A stretch of 64,000 nt of DNA from Acidaminobacter sp964416305 (GTDB taxonomy: Bacteria > Bacillota > Clostridia > Peptostreptococcales > Acidaminobacteraceae), in the NCBI GenBank assembly GCA_964416305.1, contig CAYQDM010000004.1, positions 62,001 through 126,000 on the forward strand, written 5' to 3'. Position 1 is the stretch's first letter. Every line of letters starts with the position of its first letter. The position numbers and the translations under genes were made by a program. The notes beneath the pieces were generated by a model that was not told where the DNA came from, searched no databases, and saw nothing but the letters and a program-made list of their open reading frames with translations. This document shows positions 6,937 to 15,954 of the stretch, piece by piece.

Positions 6937-7836
6937 TCAAACCCACTGCCTCAGCAGCTCGTGCACCGCCTGGATCACCGCCTGATTTTCCTCAAAGCTG
7001 TAGCCGTCGACGGTGTATTCCCGGCGTTTGGTTGCGCCATCGACAGCTCCCATGTCGACCATGGTGTGGAGGAGGTCGGAGGCGGTTTCAGCGGAAATCA
7101 GCAGGTTGTGGCCGCCGAGGAGGGACAGCGCCCCCACTAAAACGTAGGCGCCCCAGTTTGAGACGGCCGCCGGCATCAGGATGTCCGCTGCTGTCACAGC
7201 AGCGATTGCCTCGCCCTTTGGCACTTGCTTCACCACCGCGTCATAGAGCCGGCCCATGCCAATCTCATTGCCGCCGTCGCCTATAGCCAGGGTAGGCCTG
7301 TTGTCCATGGCCGCCAGTTCAAAGAACAGGTCAAGGGATGGCGTCAGGTCGGAGATCACTTCGCCGCGCATGGAGTGGCAGAGACCATCGGCAGCCTTCC
7401 CTGGGCGCTCGATGGCAAACACCAGGTCGGGATCAAAGTCGGTGTAGAGACGCTTTAGGGTCGGCTCGTCGACCTCGGCCGGAAAGGAATGAATGTCGGC
7501 GCGCAGGTTGAGTTTTGGGCCGCCAAGCGCCAGGAGCGGTGCAGAGAAGTCGTCGGTGGTGTAGGCCACCTGGATGCCGAGACGCTCCAGCGCAATGCCC
7601 AGGGCCAGGGCACCCGGAGGTCCGTCCGTCTCACCAAGGGCCGCACCCCGGATTGGAAACCCGGTCAAAATCAGGATGCGTTTGGCGCACAGGAGCCGCT
7701 GGGCAGCTGCCAGGTAAGCCCCGGGAAGGTCCAGGCCACCGAGGCCGCGGCTCGCCAACCGTTCATAGGCAAGGGCTTCGAGCTCAGAGAGGGTTCGCGC
7801 CTGGTCAGCGCTCAGGTGGTACGATTCCTTTGACAT
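6937..7836 (-). CDS. DUF4392 / D-glutamate cyclase-like protein
   Basis: A 299-residue protein of the DUF4392 family, homologous to the C-terminal domain of D-glutamate cyclase, which converts D-glutamate to 5-oxo-D-proline. Family marks are LTGFPIRG, ETDGPPGALALG, AIERPGKA, TLAIGDGGNEIGMG and AAVSNWGAY. Activity on D-glutamate is inferred from homology only. AAGGAGG lies before the ATG. It stands alone, divergent from the GyrI-like gene. A GCCGATGGT motif lies within it at 7384-7392. Confidence 0.75.
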   Translation of the reverse strand: MSKESYHLSADQARTLSELEALAYERLASRGLGGLDLPGAYLAAAQRLLCAKRILILTGFPIRGAALGETDGPPGALALGIALERLGIQVAYTTDDFSAPLLALGGPKLNLRADIHSFPAEVDEPTLKRLYTDFDPDLVFAIERPGKAADGLCHSMRGEVISDLTPSLDLFFELAAMDNRPTLAIGDGGNEIGMGRLYDAVVKQVPKGEAIAAVTAADILMPAAVSNWGAYVLVGALSLLGGHNLLISAETASDLLHTMVDMGAVDGATKRREYTVDGYSFEENQAVIQAVHELLRQWV

Positions 7837-8075
7837 GGGTCGGTGACCTCCTTGAACGTTGGGGGTTGGCAGCGCGGACTAGCACAGCGCTGCGGGTTGG
7901 AAAGTTCATTCGAATTTATGCCCCGAATGGGCCTTGGATTTCGTGAATGAAGCTCATGGAATTTCAAAGGTTAACTTTAGTTCCATTTTACCCCGCAAAA
8001 ATTGTGAAAACAAGAACAATCCGCCGATAGTCGTTGATCCGACTGAATCCTACACTTTGAAAGGGGTTTTATGAA

Positions 8076-8723
8076 ATGTCTGTCAGCACCGCCCTCGAGT
8101 CTCCCAAGAAAGTGGACTACAAAAAGGATTTCAAATGGCTCTACCTGCCAAAGGAAAAACCGGAGCTGGTTGAGGTACCGGAGCTGCTGTACCTGACCAT
8201 CGAAGGCTCCGGCAGCCCGGATGCCCCTGAGTTTTCCGAGGCGGTGGAAGCGTTGTACGCCCTCAGCTATGCGGTCAAGATGTCCTACAAGAGCGCAGTG
8301 GTTCCGGACGGTTACTACGAGTACACCGTCTTCCCCCTGGAGGGCGTCTGGGATCTGATCGACTATACGGCTGTGACGCTGGAAAAGGAGAATTTCAAGT
8401 ATACCCTGATGATCCGGCAGCCGGACTTTCTGACACCGGCTTTGTTTGAGCGTTTTCTGACTGAGGCAGGAAAGAAGAAGCCGGGACTGCCGCTGTCGCG
8501 GGTGAAGTTGACAACTCTGACGGAAGGTTCCTGTTGTCAGATGCTCCACCTCGGCAGTTATGCTGACGAACCCGCGAGCTTCGCCGCCATGGAGGCTTAC
8601 TGTGCTGAGCATGGATGGATCCGGGCCTCCAAAACGCACCGCGAAATCTATCTGTCCGACCCGCGAAAGACCGAAACCTCCAAGCTGAAGACGGTGCTGA
8701 GGTTTCAGGTGGCAAGTAAATAG
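8076..8723 (+). CDS. GyrI-like small-molecule-binding domain protein
   Basis: A 215-residue protein of the GyrI-like/SOUL-related effector-binding family. Typical are YKKDFKWLYLPKEKPELVEVPELLYLTIEGSG with its conserved start and the C-terminal HREIYLSDPRKTE. Such stand-alone proteins bind hydrophobic drugs or dyes and some hydrolyse cyclopropanoid toxins; the ligand here is unknown. There is no DNA-binding domain. GAAAGGGG lies before the ATG. One of the few plus-strand genes in this half. Confidence 0.75.
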   Translation: MSVSTALESPKKVDYKKDFKWLYLPKEKPELVEVPELLYLTIEGSGSPDAPEFSEAVEALYALSYAVKMSYKSAVVPDGYYEYTVFPLEGVWDLIDYTAVTLEKENFKYTLMIRQPDFLTPALFERFLTEAGKKKPGLPLSRVKLTTLTEGSCCQMLHLGSYADEPASFAAMEAYCAEHGWIRASKTHREIYLSDPRKTETSKLKTVLRFQVASK

Positions 8724-9005
8724 CCGTTTTTGAGGATGGGGACGCGGACAGGTATCAATTTGGTGACGCGGACAAAAACAGAATTGGGGACGCGGACAGC
8801 TTTTAATCCGGTGCCAGAGCTTAGTGTAAATTTACACCATTAAGGGTTCTTCACTACGCCCTTCAAAATTTTCATCCGGTGAAACTTTTTCAGACTTCTG
8901 ACGTCTAAGTTTATATTCCAGTTATTATAAACCGAAACAATTGCGGCCAGCAGCGCTCTAATACCCATACTCAAGCTGGCCTAGTTCTGAAAGGAGACCT
9001 CACTG
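8724..9005. repeat. Intergenic region with GACGCGGAC repeat cluster, locus 2
   Basis: Bases 8742-8815 carry three direct copies of the GACGCGGACA unit (GGGGACGCGGACA, TGGTGACGCGGACA, GGGGACGCGGACA) followed by CCGGTGCCAGAGCTT. A perfect 14-base palindrome GTGTAAATTTACAC follows at about 8824-8837. The rest presumably carries the promoter of the lipoprotein gene; no clear box was found. Confidence 0.65.
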
Positions 9006-10007
9006 ATGAAAAAACTATCAATTCTCAGCATTATGCTGATCTTTGTTTTCGCCCTCGCCGCCTGCGCCACGCCGCCCGCACAGCCGGAGCCAGCGCCCGA
9101 GCAGCCGCCGGTCACGACCCCTCCGGTCGAAGACCAATCCTATACTACGCCGCCCTTCGCCTTTCCTATCAAAGGCGACTATCATGAGGGCCTCGCCGAA
9201 TCGCAGCAAGCACTTCGCGAAAAAGGAGAAGACCAGCTGTTTGGGCTTCTCATAGACAACACCGCTGCGTGGGAAAAAGCCATTGAGACCTACGGCTTTG
9301 AAAGCGCCCGGGAAGGTCAAACCCTGAACTACGGTGATGCTTACTTTGAAAACTACGCGCTCCTGCTCGTCTTCGCGGACCAAGGCTCCAGCAGTGTTCA
9401 ATATCAATTTGGAAAAGCTGAAGCTACAGACTATCTGATCGATGTCACTCTGGAGCAGTACCTGCCGGAAATTGGCACCACGGATATAGTCATGAAGGGC
9501 TTCGTCGCCGGCCTTGAAAAAGAATCGCTATACCTCCAGGACGGCAGCCCAAAACCTCTCAACATCACCCAGCGCACCATCCCGGTTGTCACGGATACGC
9601 CGGTGGACGATCTGACCATAGAAGACCTCCGGCTTGGCAACCTCTCCGTGAGACTAGCCGCCCTGGAGCTCGACTTCCGCATGGCTCAACAGCCTGACCA
9701 GACTGAAATAGCCCAAAACGGCTATGAAGAAACGCGCTATTATGAAAATGGTATTGAAATCATGATCATCGAAAACGAGGTCTTCATGATTTCCACGGAC
9801 AATCCCGATTATCCTACGCCGCGGGGCCTCAAAGTCGGCGACAGCCTGGAAACCCTCACCTTGCTCTACGGTGAGGCTTCCGTGATCGAGACCCTTGAAA
9901 ACGGCAACGCCCTCCACAGTTTTGACCTCTCCGGCGAATACTACCTCTTCCACGCGGAACTTAAGGATGATACCATTGTGAGGCTGCAAGTGAATTTGAC
10001 AATGTAG
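9006..10007 (+). CDS. Hypothetical lipoprotein
   Basis: A 333-residue predicted lipoprotein. The signal peptide ends in the lipobox LAAC with Cys20, then a Pro-rich linker (about residues 21-45) leads to a globular region I do not recognise. The middle has alternating beta-type segments around residues 100-175 and the last 100 residues contain a GLKVGDSLETLTLLYGE segment, which resembles repeated SmpA/OmlA-like or DUF4309-like turns (weak). It is expected to be anchored on the outer face of the cell membrane. GGAGA precedes the ATG. It is monocistronic and ends in a strong terminator. Confidence 0.75.
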   Translation: MKKLSILSIMLIFVFALAACATPPAQPEPAPEQPPVTTPPVEDQSYTTPPFAFPIKGDYHEGLAESQQALREKGEDQLFGLLIDNTAAWEKAIETYGFESAREGQTLNYGDAYFENYALLLVFADQGSSSVQYQFGKAEATDYLIDVTLEQYLPEIGTTDIVMKGFVAGLEKESLYLQDGSPKPLNITQRTIPVVTDTPVDDLTIEDLRLGNLSVRLAALELDFRMAQQPDQTEIAQNGYEETRYYENGIEIMIIENEVFMISTDNPDYPTPRGLKVGDSLETLTLLYGEASVIETLENGNALHSFDLSGEYYLFHAELKDDTIVRLQVNLTM

Positions 10008-10017
10008 CGAAAAACGT

Positions 10018-10066
10018 AAAAAGGGGGCTCCGGGGCAAGTAAGAACTTGCCCCAGAGCCCCCTTTT
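10018..10066. terminator. Strong bidirectional terminator
   Basis: The hairpin AAAAAGGGGGCTC...GAGCCCCCTTTT has an inner GGGGCAAG/CTTGCCCC stem. It lies between convergent genes (lipoprotein plus, FAH minus) and has T-runs on both strands. Confidence 0.85.
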
Positions 10067-10069
10067 CAT

Positions 10070-10096
10070 GAAACTCGGTGTCTGACACCGAGTTTC
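10070..10096. repeat. GTGTCTGACAC palindromic repeat, locus 1
   Basis: A perfect 13+1+13 palindrome built on CTCGGTGTC-T-GACACCGAG. The same core occurs at 23989-24017 and twice at 28071-28131. Confidence 0.8.
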
Positions 10097-10111
10097 ACAC
10101 CGAGTTTCTTC

Positions 10112-11008
10112 CTAGCGAATCACATTCCGCAGGATCCCAATGCCCTCAATCTCGCAAATGACCTCATCCCCAGCCGTCAGGTATTTCGGCGGACTGAAGC
10201 CCATGCCAACACCCTTCGGCGTCCCAGTGGCAATTATATCCCCCGGCTCCAGCGTCATGCCCGTCGACAGGTCCGCAATGACCATGGGAATGTCAAAAAT
10301 AAAGTCCGACGTATTGCCGTCCTGACGCAGCTCGCCGTTGACGTAGCTCTTCAAATCGAGGCTCAGCGGCAGCGGCAGCTCCGACTTGTGCACAAGGCAT
10401 GGGCCGATGGGCGTAAAACCATCAAGGCTCTTGCCCTTAAACCACTGTAAATGTCTGGCCTGCATGTCTCTGGCAGAAAGGTCATTCAGGATCGTATAAC
10501 CGAAGATGTAGTCCTCGGCCTGATCCGCAGGAATGTCGCGGCCCGCCTTGCCAATAACGACCGCCAGCTCCACTTCATAATCCAGCTGCGTCGATCCGGA
10601 CGTGGAATAAGCAATCTCATCATCAGGGCCCATCATTTCAAGGACGCGCTTCGAAAAATAGACCGGGTGCTCCGGCATGGTTGGCGCGTGGTTCAAATTC
10701 TTGGCGGTTTCCTTGACATGCTCCCTGTAGTTGAGTCCGAGGCAAAGCACATCGTGCCTGGTCTTCTGAATGGGCGCAAGCAGGACCACGTCTTCAGCCG
10801 CATAAGAAGGAAATTCCTGCAGTGCGGCGCAGCAGCTGATTTCCTTAAGTACCGCAAGTTCGTCCTCAGTGACACTTTCAATAAACGCATTCAAGGTTTC
10901 AAACTGCTTCCCGGGAATCAAGTGGTTCAAGTCATAGATATGGGTCGCTGCCTTATTGAAGAGTCCCAGCAGAATCTGGTCTCCCGTTTTGAATCTGATG
11001 AATTTCAC
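10112..11008 (-). CDS. Fumarylacetoacetate hydrolase family protein
   Basis: A 298-residue FAH-family enzyme, related to 2-keto-4-pentenoate hydratases, acylpyruvate hydrolases and oxaloacetate decarboxylases. Visible motifs are CLGLNYREHVKE, the metal-binding DYEVELAVVIG segment, YTILNDLSARDMQ, KSLDGFTPIGP and GDIIATGTPKGVG. It needs a divalent metal. The substrate is unknown; FAH proteins with this length usually cleave or hydrate short 2-keto acids. A GTG start at 11008 is preferred because AAGGAGG sits 8 bases upstream; the ATG 16 codons earlier adds a lysine-rich stretch and overlies the ribosome site. Confidence 0.85.
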   Translation of the reverse strand: MKFIRFKTGDQILLGLFNKAATHIYDLNHLIPGKQFETLNAFIESVTEDELAVLKEISCCAALQEFPSYAAEDVVLLAPIQKTRHDVLCLGLNYREHVKETAKNLNHAPTMPEHPVYFSKRVLEMMGPDDEIAYSTSGSTQLDYEVELAVVIGKAGRDIPADQAEDYIFGYTILNDLSARDMQARHLQWFKGKSLDGFTPIGPCLVHKSELPLPLSLDLKSYVNGELRQDGNTSDFIFDIPMVIADLSTGMTLEPGDIIATGTPKGVGMGFSPPKYLTAGDEVICEIEGIGILRNVIR

Positions 11009-11162
11009 TGTGTGGCCTCCTTTTTTTCTTTTTGTTTTTTGCCGATTGTCATTCAACCTGCCATTTGCCGCTCAATTGTTTGCTTGGATTACCCTGCGAA
11101 ATGGCATCTTAAGTACATTATACTCAAGATTCGCGTGTTTTTTTGTTATTTACACAGAAACA

Positions 11163-11191
11163 ATGTTTTTTTCCAATGACTGCATTATAAT
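11163..11191 (+). promoter_or_regulatory. Probable promoter of the nitroreductase gene
   Basis: A perfect TATAAT -10 lies at 11186-11191; the -35 region is weak (ATGTTT at 11163-11168). It is about 100 bases upstream of the nitroreductase start, with a GCCGATGGT motif (minus orientation, 11250-11258) in the leader. Confidence 0.4.
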
Positions 11192-11290
11192 GAATATAGT
11201 CAAATTTACTGTGCTTCGGTGGCTGGATGGGTGACAGAGTTGCTTGCTGACCATCGGCTAAAAAAATCACTGCCCTTACAGGAGGTTACT

Positions 11291-11845
11291 ATGAACGACG
11301 TTATAAAAGCTCTATACGAACGAAAAAGCGTCCGGCGCTTTCTTCCGGACCAGCTGAAGGACGAGGACATTCTCGCGGTCATTGAGGCGGGCAACCAGGC
11401 GCCCAGCGGCCACAACACCCAACCGGTGCGCTTCACGATCCTTCAGGATCAGGCGCTGATCGATCACATCAACGACGCTGCCAAGAACGTCATGCGAGAC
11501 TCTGAGATCGACTGGATCCGCAAGTTTGGCGCGAGCGAGCGCTACCACCTGCTGCACAAGGCACCTACAGTGGTCATTGTCTCCGTCCGCAGCGACGTCT
11601 ATTCTCCAACGGCAGATGCCTCCGCAGCGGTGGAAAACATGCTGGTGGCGGCCCACAGCCTGGGCATTGGCTCAGTGTGGGTCGGCCTGATCAGCGCCTA
11701 CTTCCAGCTTCCGGAAGCCAGCGGGACCCTGAAAATCCGTGATGGTTACAGACCGCTCTACGCCGTGTGCCTCGGTTACGAGGACCCGAAAAAGGTCCTT
11801 CCTAAGCCGTCCAGGCAAAAGGATGTCTTTGACTGGATCCGGTAA
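11291..11845 (+). CDS. Nitroreductase family protein
   Basis: A 184-residue FMN-dependent nitroreductase-family protein. FMN-contact features are ERKSVRRFLPDQ at residues 9-20 and APSGHNTQPVRF near residue 36. The C-terminal half has the LGIGSVWVG segment and ends in a Trp-containing helix. Family members reduce nitroaromatics, quinones or flavins with NAD(P)H as cytoplasmic dimers. The start at 11291 is chosen for the CAGGAGG upstream. It may be co-transcribed with the YciI gene 116 bases downstream. Confidence 0.85.
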   Translation: MNDVIKALYERKSVRRFLPDQLKDEDILAVIEAGNQAPSGHNTQPVRFTILQDQALIDHINDAAKNVMRDSEIDWIRKFGASERYHLLHKAPTVVIVSVRSDVYSPTADASAAVENMLVAAHSLGIGSVWVGLISAYFQLPEASGTLKIRDGYRPLYAVCLGYEDPKKVLPKPSRQKDVFDWIR

Positions 11846-11961
11846 TGGCCGGTCTCACAGGTCGGTTTGAGTAAGACGCGGCCGATGGTCGGAGAACTTA
11901 GCCATAGGACGTCAATCACCACAGAACTCGCGAATTATTTTATTGTGAAGGAGAGATACCC

Positions 11962-12258
11962 ATGCAATTTCTGGTTATTGGACGCGACGGCTCAGACGAT
12001 GGCGCCATGGCGCGACGCCTGGCTGTCAGAGACAACCACCTGGCCCTGGCCCAGCAGATGAAGAACACAGGCGAACTGCTTTATGCAGCTGCATTGATGG
12101 ACGAAAGCGAGCGCATGGTCGGCTCTTCAATGATTATGGAATTCGAAGACCGCGCGGCGCTGGACACCTGGCTGGAGGTCGAGCCTTATATCACGGGCGA
12201 CGTCTGGAGGACCGTCGAGGTCAGTCTTTGCAAGGTTCCGGGGTTTATTAAGCCATAG
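11962..12258 (+). CDS. YciI family protein
   Basis: A 98-residue ferredoxin-fold YciI-like protein. The conserved His/Asp pair is visible in RRLAVRDNHLALA and the core ends with DPY-like EPYITGDVWRTVEV. YciI proteins may have dehydrochlorinase-like or other small-molecule activities, but no general function is known. GGAGAG precedes the ATG. The GCCGATGGT motif at 11881-11889 lies in its leader. Confidence 0.8.
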   Translation: MQFLVIGRDGSDDGAMARRLAVRDNHLALAQQMKNTGELLYAAALMDESERMVGSSMIMEFEDRAALDTWLEVEPYITGDVWRTVEVSLCKVPGFIKP

Positions 12259-12531
12259 GTTTTTGTTTTGGGGCAATAAGCCACAGGCCACGCGGACGGA
12301 TTCCAATTTGGGGACGCGGACGGTTTTCAATTTGGGGCCAGAGCTTGGTGTCATAACACTAAAAAAAGTCCTTCATCTCCGTGGCTTGTTCGCCACTGGA
12401 GCGTGAAGGACTTTCAATTTTTAGATGAATTATGCGCGCTGTGGGTTTAGGAACCATCGGCGGTACAATCTCTTAAAAGCACTGCCTGCTGTGCGCCGCT
12501 CTAGCCGGCCCGACCCAGTCCAGCACACCGG
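12259..12531. repeat. Intergenic region with GACGCGGAC cluster, locus 3
   Basis: The cluster at 12288-12350 has two direct GACGCGGACGG-type units plus a degenerate CACGCGGACGG copy, ending in GGGGCCAGAGCTT. A terminator hairpin (12365-12414) and a GCCGATGGT motif in minus orientation (12453-12461) follow. No gene is present. Confidence 0.65.
12365..12414. terminator. Bidirectional terminator between YciI and nitrilase genes
   Basis: AAAGTCCTTCA pairs with TGAAGGACTTT, with an inner GTGGC/GCCAC stem. It has A/T runs on both sides and lies between convergent genes. Confidence 0.8.
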
Positions 12532-13362
12532 TTACACCTTACACTGCTTCAGCGTATAAACATCCTGCCTGCGGTGCTCGAGCAGCGGCAGCTCCCGCCT
12601 GACCTTCTCGACGTAGTCCATGTCGAGCTCCGCTAAAATCATGCCCGGCGCCGCCTCCAGCATTTCTATGACATCCCCCCACGGGGACACCGCCAGCGAA
12701 TGGCCATAGGACACGTAAGGCCCGTTCACATCCCTTGCAGGCGCCACCCCGAGCACATAAGCCTGATTGTCCAGCGCCCGGTTCCTGAACAGAATCTCCC
12801 AATGCGCCGGGCCCGTCGTCATATTGAACGCCGCCGGCACCACCAGGATTTTCGCACCTTGGTCCACCATCATCCTGGCCAGCTCTGGGAACCGAAGGTC
12901 ATAGCAGATCGCCAGGCCAACGCGCCCGAACTCCGTCTCAAACACCGTGACCTGAGACCCGGCCGACAGCGTGTCCGATTCCTTGAACCGCTGCCCGCCC
13001 TCCACATCAATGTCAAAAAGGTGCATCTTGCTGTGCTTCGCCACCTGTCGCCCCCTGCGGTCGAACACAAAGGACGTGTTGAATATTTTCCCGTCCCGCG
13101 CCCGCTCCGGAATGGACCCTGCCACCAGCCAGATCCCCAGGCGCCCGGCCAGCTTGGAGAGAAACTGATGGGTCTCGCCGCCCTCGGACTCCGCATAAAT
13201 GGGAAAACTGTCATTGGAATAAGGGCAGTTGAACATCTCCGGCAGGACCACCAAGTCTGCCCCGGCCTCCGCAGCCTGCGCAGCATACCCCGCGGCCGTC
13301 TCCAGATTGGCGCGCTTATCAGAGGTCACCGCCATTTGAACCAAAGCTGCTTTAAGCTTCAC
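12532..13362 (-). CDS. Carbon-nitrogen hydrolase (nitrilase superfamily, omega-amidase-like)
   Basis: A 276-residue nitrilase-superfamily amidohydrolase with the complete Glu-Lys-Cys triad: Glu42 in LVVLPEMF, Lys112 in HSKMHLFDIDV and Cys153 in GLAICYDLRFPE. The sequence around the triad resembles omega-amidase (NIT2/YafV-type), which hydrolyses 2-oxoglutaramate or 2-oxosuccinamate; this is inferred. The GTG at 13362 follows GGAGGG and the preceding gene's stop by 2 bases, so it is favoured over the far upstream ATG, which would overlap the PfpI gene. It probably forms an operon with that gene. Confidence 0.85.
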   Translation of the reverse strand: MKLKAALVQMAVTSDKRANLETAAGYAAQAAEAGADLVVLPEMFNCPYSNDSFPIYAESEGGETHQFLSKLAGRLGIWLVAGSIPERARDGKIFNTSFVFDRRGRQVAKHSKMHLFDIDVEGGQRFKESDTLSAGSQVTVFETEFGRVGLAICYDLRFPELARMMVDQGAKILVVPAAFNMTTGPAHWEILFRNRALDNQAYVLGVAPARDVNGPYVSYGHSLAVSPWGDVIEMLEAAPGMILAELDMDYVEKVRRELPLLEHRRQDVYTLKQCKV

Positions 13363-13364
13363 AA

Positions 13365-13880
13365 TCAGCCCTCCAGTACTTGGATAAACGCCTTCATGTA
13401 GGCCGGCAGGTCCATGGGCGCCCGGCTCGAAATCAGGTTGCCGTCCACGACCACTTCCTCGTTGACCCACTTGCAGCCCGCGTTTTCCATGTCGTCCCGG
13501 ATCGCAGGCGTCGACGTCGCCGTGCGCCCTTTCATAATTCCGGCGGATATGGTGACCCACCCCGCATGACAGATTATGCCGATGGGCTTTCCATCCTCAT
13601 TCATCTCCCGCACTATCGCCTTTACCTTATCATTGCGTCTCAGCTTGTCCGGTGCCCAACCGCCCGGAATGAGCAGCCCCACGAACTCCGAACCGCTGAC
13701 GTCGTCCCAGGAGACATCACTCTTATACGGTACGCCATTCTTGCCTTTAAGGCCGCGCCCGCCGGCGTCCGAGGCCATCACCACATCATAGCCCGCCTCA
13801 ATCATCCGGTAGTATGGATACAGCAGTTCAAGATCCTCTGCGTAGTCGTCCGTGAGAATCAAAATTTTGTCTTTTGCCAT
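13365..13880 (-). CDS. DJ-1/PfpI family protein
   Basis: A 171-residue class I glutamine amidotransferase-like protein of the DJ-1/PfpI group. The nucleophile elbow is GIICHAGW with Cys104 and adjacent His105, and the acidic partner is in the N-terminal YAEDLELL segment. Members are described as proteases, deglycases or glyoxalases; which applies is disputed. The ATG at 13880 is preferred to one eight codons upstream because GGAGC is correctly spaced. It lies immediately before the nitrilase gene. Confidence 0.85.
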   Translation of the reverse strand: MAKDKILILTDDYAEDLELLYPYYRMIEAGYDVVMASDAGGRGLKGKNGVPYKSDVSWDDVSGSEFVGLLIPGGWAPDKLRRNDKVKAIVREMNEDGKPIGIICHAGWVTISAGIMKGRTATSTPAIRDDMENAGCKWVNEEVVVDGNLISSRAPMDLPAYMKAFIQVLEG

Positions 13881-14079
13881 GTTCAAGCTCCTTTCAGGTG
13901 TCATTTCCGGTTAGCCAGTTAAACTGTGAGAGTATGTGCTTGCTTCACCTTATTACCCGATTTTTCTAATCCGAAAACAATCTGTTTGCCTCGAATCTGT
14001 TTGCTGTATTGCCATTCTGGGTAACGTTGTATTTATATAAATTGACGCCGCCAGCAATTCAGCGCGAATGATGAACGCA

Positions 14080-14122
14080 TAATCAGCAAAGTAATCAGCA
14101 AAGTAATCAGCAACGAAATCAG
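14080..14122 (+). repeat. Short tandem repeat upstream of the exporter gene
   Basis: About three and a half copies of a 12-base unit (TAATCAGCAAAG), the last degenerate. It sits 30 bases before the ribosome site of the next gene; the intergenic stretch 13881-14150 holds nothing else clear. Confidence 0.6.
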
Positions 14123-14150
14123 CTAAGAAAGACAAAGAAAAGGAGGGCCG

Positions 14151-14666
14151 ATGGCCATGTCCGACCCCCAGCACCCCGCCTATATCCCAGGCCTGCGCAA
14201 TCTTAAAACCGCCTTGGCAGTCCTGATCATCCTGATCCTCGCGAAGTGGATGGACTACCCAGCACCCATGTATGCCGGGATTGCAGCGATCACCACCATG
14301 CAGGACAGTATTGCTCATTCCATTTCCTATGGCAAAATGCGGATTATGGCCACTTTGGTTGGCGGCCTCATGTCCGTCATCATTTTGTACGCCACGCGGC
14401 ACATCCCGGTAGAAAGTATTTCCATCCTGCTGATTCCTCTGGGTATAGTGTTGACCATTCTGCTGTGCAACATCATCCGCTTCAAGGAAGCCTCAGGTCT
14501 CGCGACGGTGGTCTTCGTCATCATCATGATGCAGTATACCGGCGACCCCTACACTTATGCCATTATCAGAACAATTGAGACCATTGTCGGGATTGTCATT
14601 GCAGTTATCATCAACCGCTTTGTCAAGAGCCCGGAACCTCCGGAAACGGTCAATCCCAGCACCTAA
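14151..14666 (+). CDS. Aromatic acid exporter (ArAE/FUSC)-like membrane protein
   Basis: A 171-residue integral membrane protein with about four hydrophobic helices (residues 20-35, 45-60 region, 72-88, 96-115, 118-130 and 140-158 are candidates). It resembles the membrane half of ArAE/DUF939 proteins, which are thought to export aromatic acids, and lacks the cytoplasmic domain of full-length members. AGGAGG is 4 bases before the first ATG and 10 before a second at 14157, so the start is uncertain by two codons. A strong terminator follows. Confidence 0.65.
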   Translation: MAMSDPQHPAYIPGLRNLKTALAVLIILILAKWMDYPAPMYAGIAAITTMQDSIAHSISYGKMRIMATLVGGLMSVIILYATRHIPVESISILLIPLGIVLTILLCNIIRFKEASGLATVVFVIIMMQYTGDPYTYAIIRTIETIVGIVIAVIINRFVKSPEPPETVNPST

Positions 14667-14710
14667 AAAGACGGCTCAAATGGGATCTCTCCCCATTTAA
14701 GCCGTCTTTT
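14665..14710. terminator. Bidirectional terminator
   Basis: AAAAGACGGCT...AGCCGTCTTTT with an inner AAATGGG/CCCATTT stem, placed between convergent genes. Confidence 0.85.
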
Positions 14711-14717
14711 CCATTGC

Positions 14718-14924
14718 CTACTTCATCATCAGCCAAATTCCCACAGCCGCTGCGATCACCGCAAAGATATAAAAGAAGATCACAGTCCCCTGCTCGCCGA
14801 GCAGCTTCCTGAACAGCCTGATTTTGGCCATGTCCCAAATCTTTTCAGGCTTTTTAGCCGCAATCCAAACTACCGCGACGCTGTAAAGAATGAGAAATAT
14901 ACCTAAAAGTGCGAGTCCGTCCAT
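14718..14924 (-). CDS. Small two-helix membrane protein
   Basis: A 68-residue hypothetical protein with two hydrophobic helices at about residues 4-22 and 47-66, separated by a basic loop (KKPEKIWDMAKIRLFRK). AAAGGAGG precedes the ATG. It is 22 bases downstream of the ABC permease genes on the same strand and may be their last operon member. No known family was recognised. Confidence 0.6.
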   Translation of the reverse strand: MDGLALLGIFLILYSVAVVWIAAKKPEKIWDMAKIRLFRKLLGEQGTVIFFYIFAVIAAAVGIWLMMK

Positions 14925-14946
14925 TTAATAGACCTCCTTTGAAAGT

Positions 14947-15954
14947 TCAGTTCAACCCCCGCGCAATCCGCCTGCTCAGCAGCGCGAAGACCACCGCTGT
15001 TATCGCCAGCACAATCCCGGTGTTCCGCAGGATCACACCCCAGGTCGCCTCCAGCAGCACAATGCGGTTCATGCTGTCAAAAGCCCAGTAAAATGGCGAC
15101 CAGTACAGTAAAAGATGCCACTTGTCCGCCAGGAAAATCGCGCCCATGATCGACGCCAGAATTGGCACAAACAGCACCTTCATGCTGGAGGCCGCGCTGA
15201 TCACGTTGTCGTTCATGACCCCAATCACAAAGCCAATCAGCACGCTGATCAAAGCAACAGAAAATATCGCCACGGTGACCATGCCGTAGTTCAGCCCCTC
15301 AAACCCCAGGATCAGCAGCACCCCAAAGGCGTGAATCACCGGAATCACAACGCCCAAAAGCCCTTTTCCAATAACAAAGGCCGTCCGGCTCACCGGCGCC
15401 ACGTTCATGGCCGACAGCGTATTGTCCTGCTTCTCCTCCACCAGGTTGATCAGGATCACCATGCCCCCGAAGACCGACATGAAGACCACCAGCACCGAGG
15501 CTCCGAACTGCTTGAGCGGCGGCAGCTTCCAGCCAATGTCGGAGACGAGCGCGTCCATCGGCAGATCCAGGTCCTGGTTGACGTAAGCGTCCAGCACGAG
15601 CTCAAAAATCTCGTCCATACCCTCCTGCTCGTTGCCTTCCTTCACGATTTCAAAGCCCCGCTCACCCGCCCGGCGCAGGCCAAACACGTCGTCCGTGGCT
15701 CGGACCCTGCGTTCCAGGGCCTCCCCGTCCGCCTCCAGAACCTCCACTTTGCCGATGGTCTCAAGATATTCCACCACCGCCGGCTCTACACTCGGATCCA
15801 CGGCCATCTGCAGCACATTGGCCCCCACGGACGGAATCAGCCCCCGCAGGATGAGCGCACTGAGGAACGGCGCCAAAATAACGTACACTATAATATTATC
15901 CCTAAGACCACTCCGGACATCCCGTCCGGTGATCCTCAAAATTTTCCGAAACAT
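14947..15954 (-). CDS. ABC-2 type transporter permease, subunit 2
   Basis: A 335-residue ABC-2 permease. One N-terminal helix (about residues 23-43) is followed by a large external domain (about 45-160) and five hydrophobic helices to the C-terminus. It pairs with the permease at 16048-17091 and the ATPase at 17095-18033, a layout typical of drug, lipid or Na+ exporters. The substrate is unknown. A GGAGGTG ribosome site precedes the ATG. A GCCGATGGT motif lies inside at 15751-15759. Confidence 0.85.
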   Translation of the reverse strand: MFRKILRITGRDVRSGLRDNIIVYVILAPFLSALILRGLIPSVGANVLQMAVDPSVEPAVVEYLETIGKVEVLEADGEALERRVRATDDVFGLRRAGERGFEIVKEGNEQEGMDEIFELVLDAYVNQDLDLPMDALVSDIGWKLPPLKQFGASVLVVFMSVFGGMVILINLVEEKQDNTLSAMNVAPVSRTAFVIGKGLLGVVIPVIHAFGVLLILGFEGLNYGMVTVAIFSVALISVLIGFVIGVMNDNVISAASSMKVLFVPILASIMGAIFLADKWHLLLYWSPFYWAFDSMNRIVLLEATWGVILRNTGIVLAITAVVFALLSRRIARGLN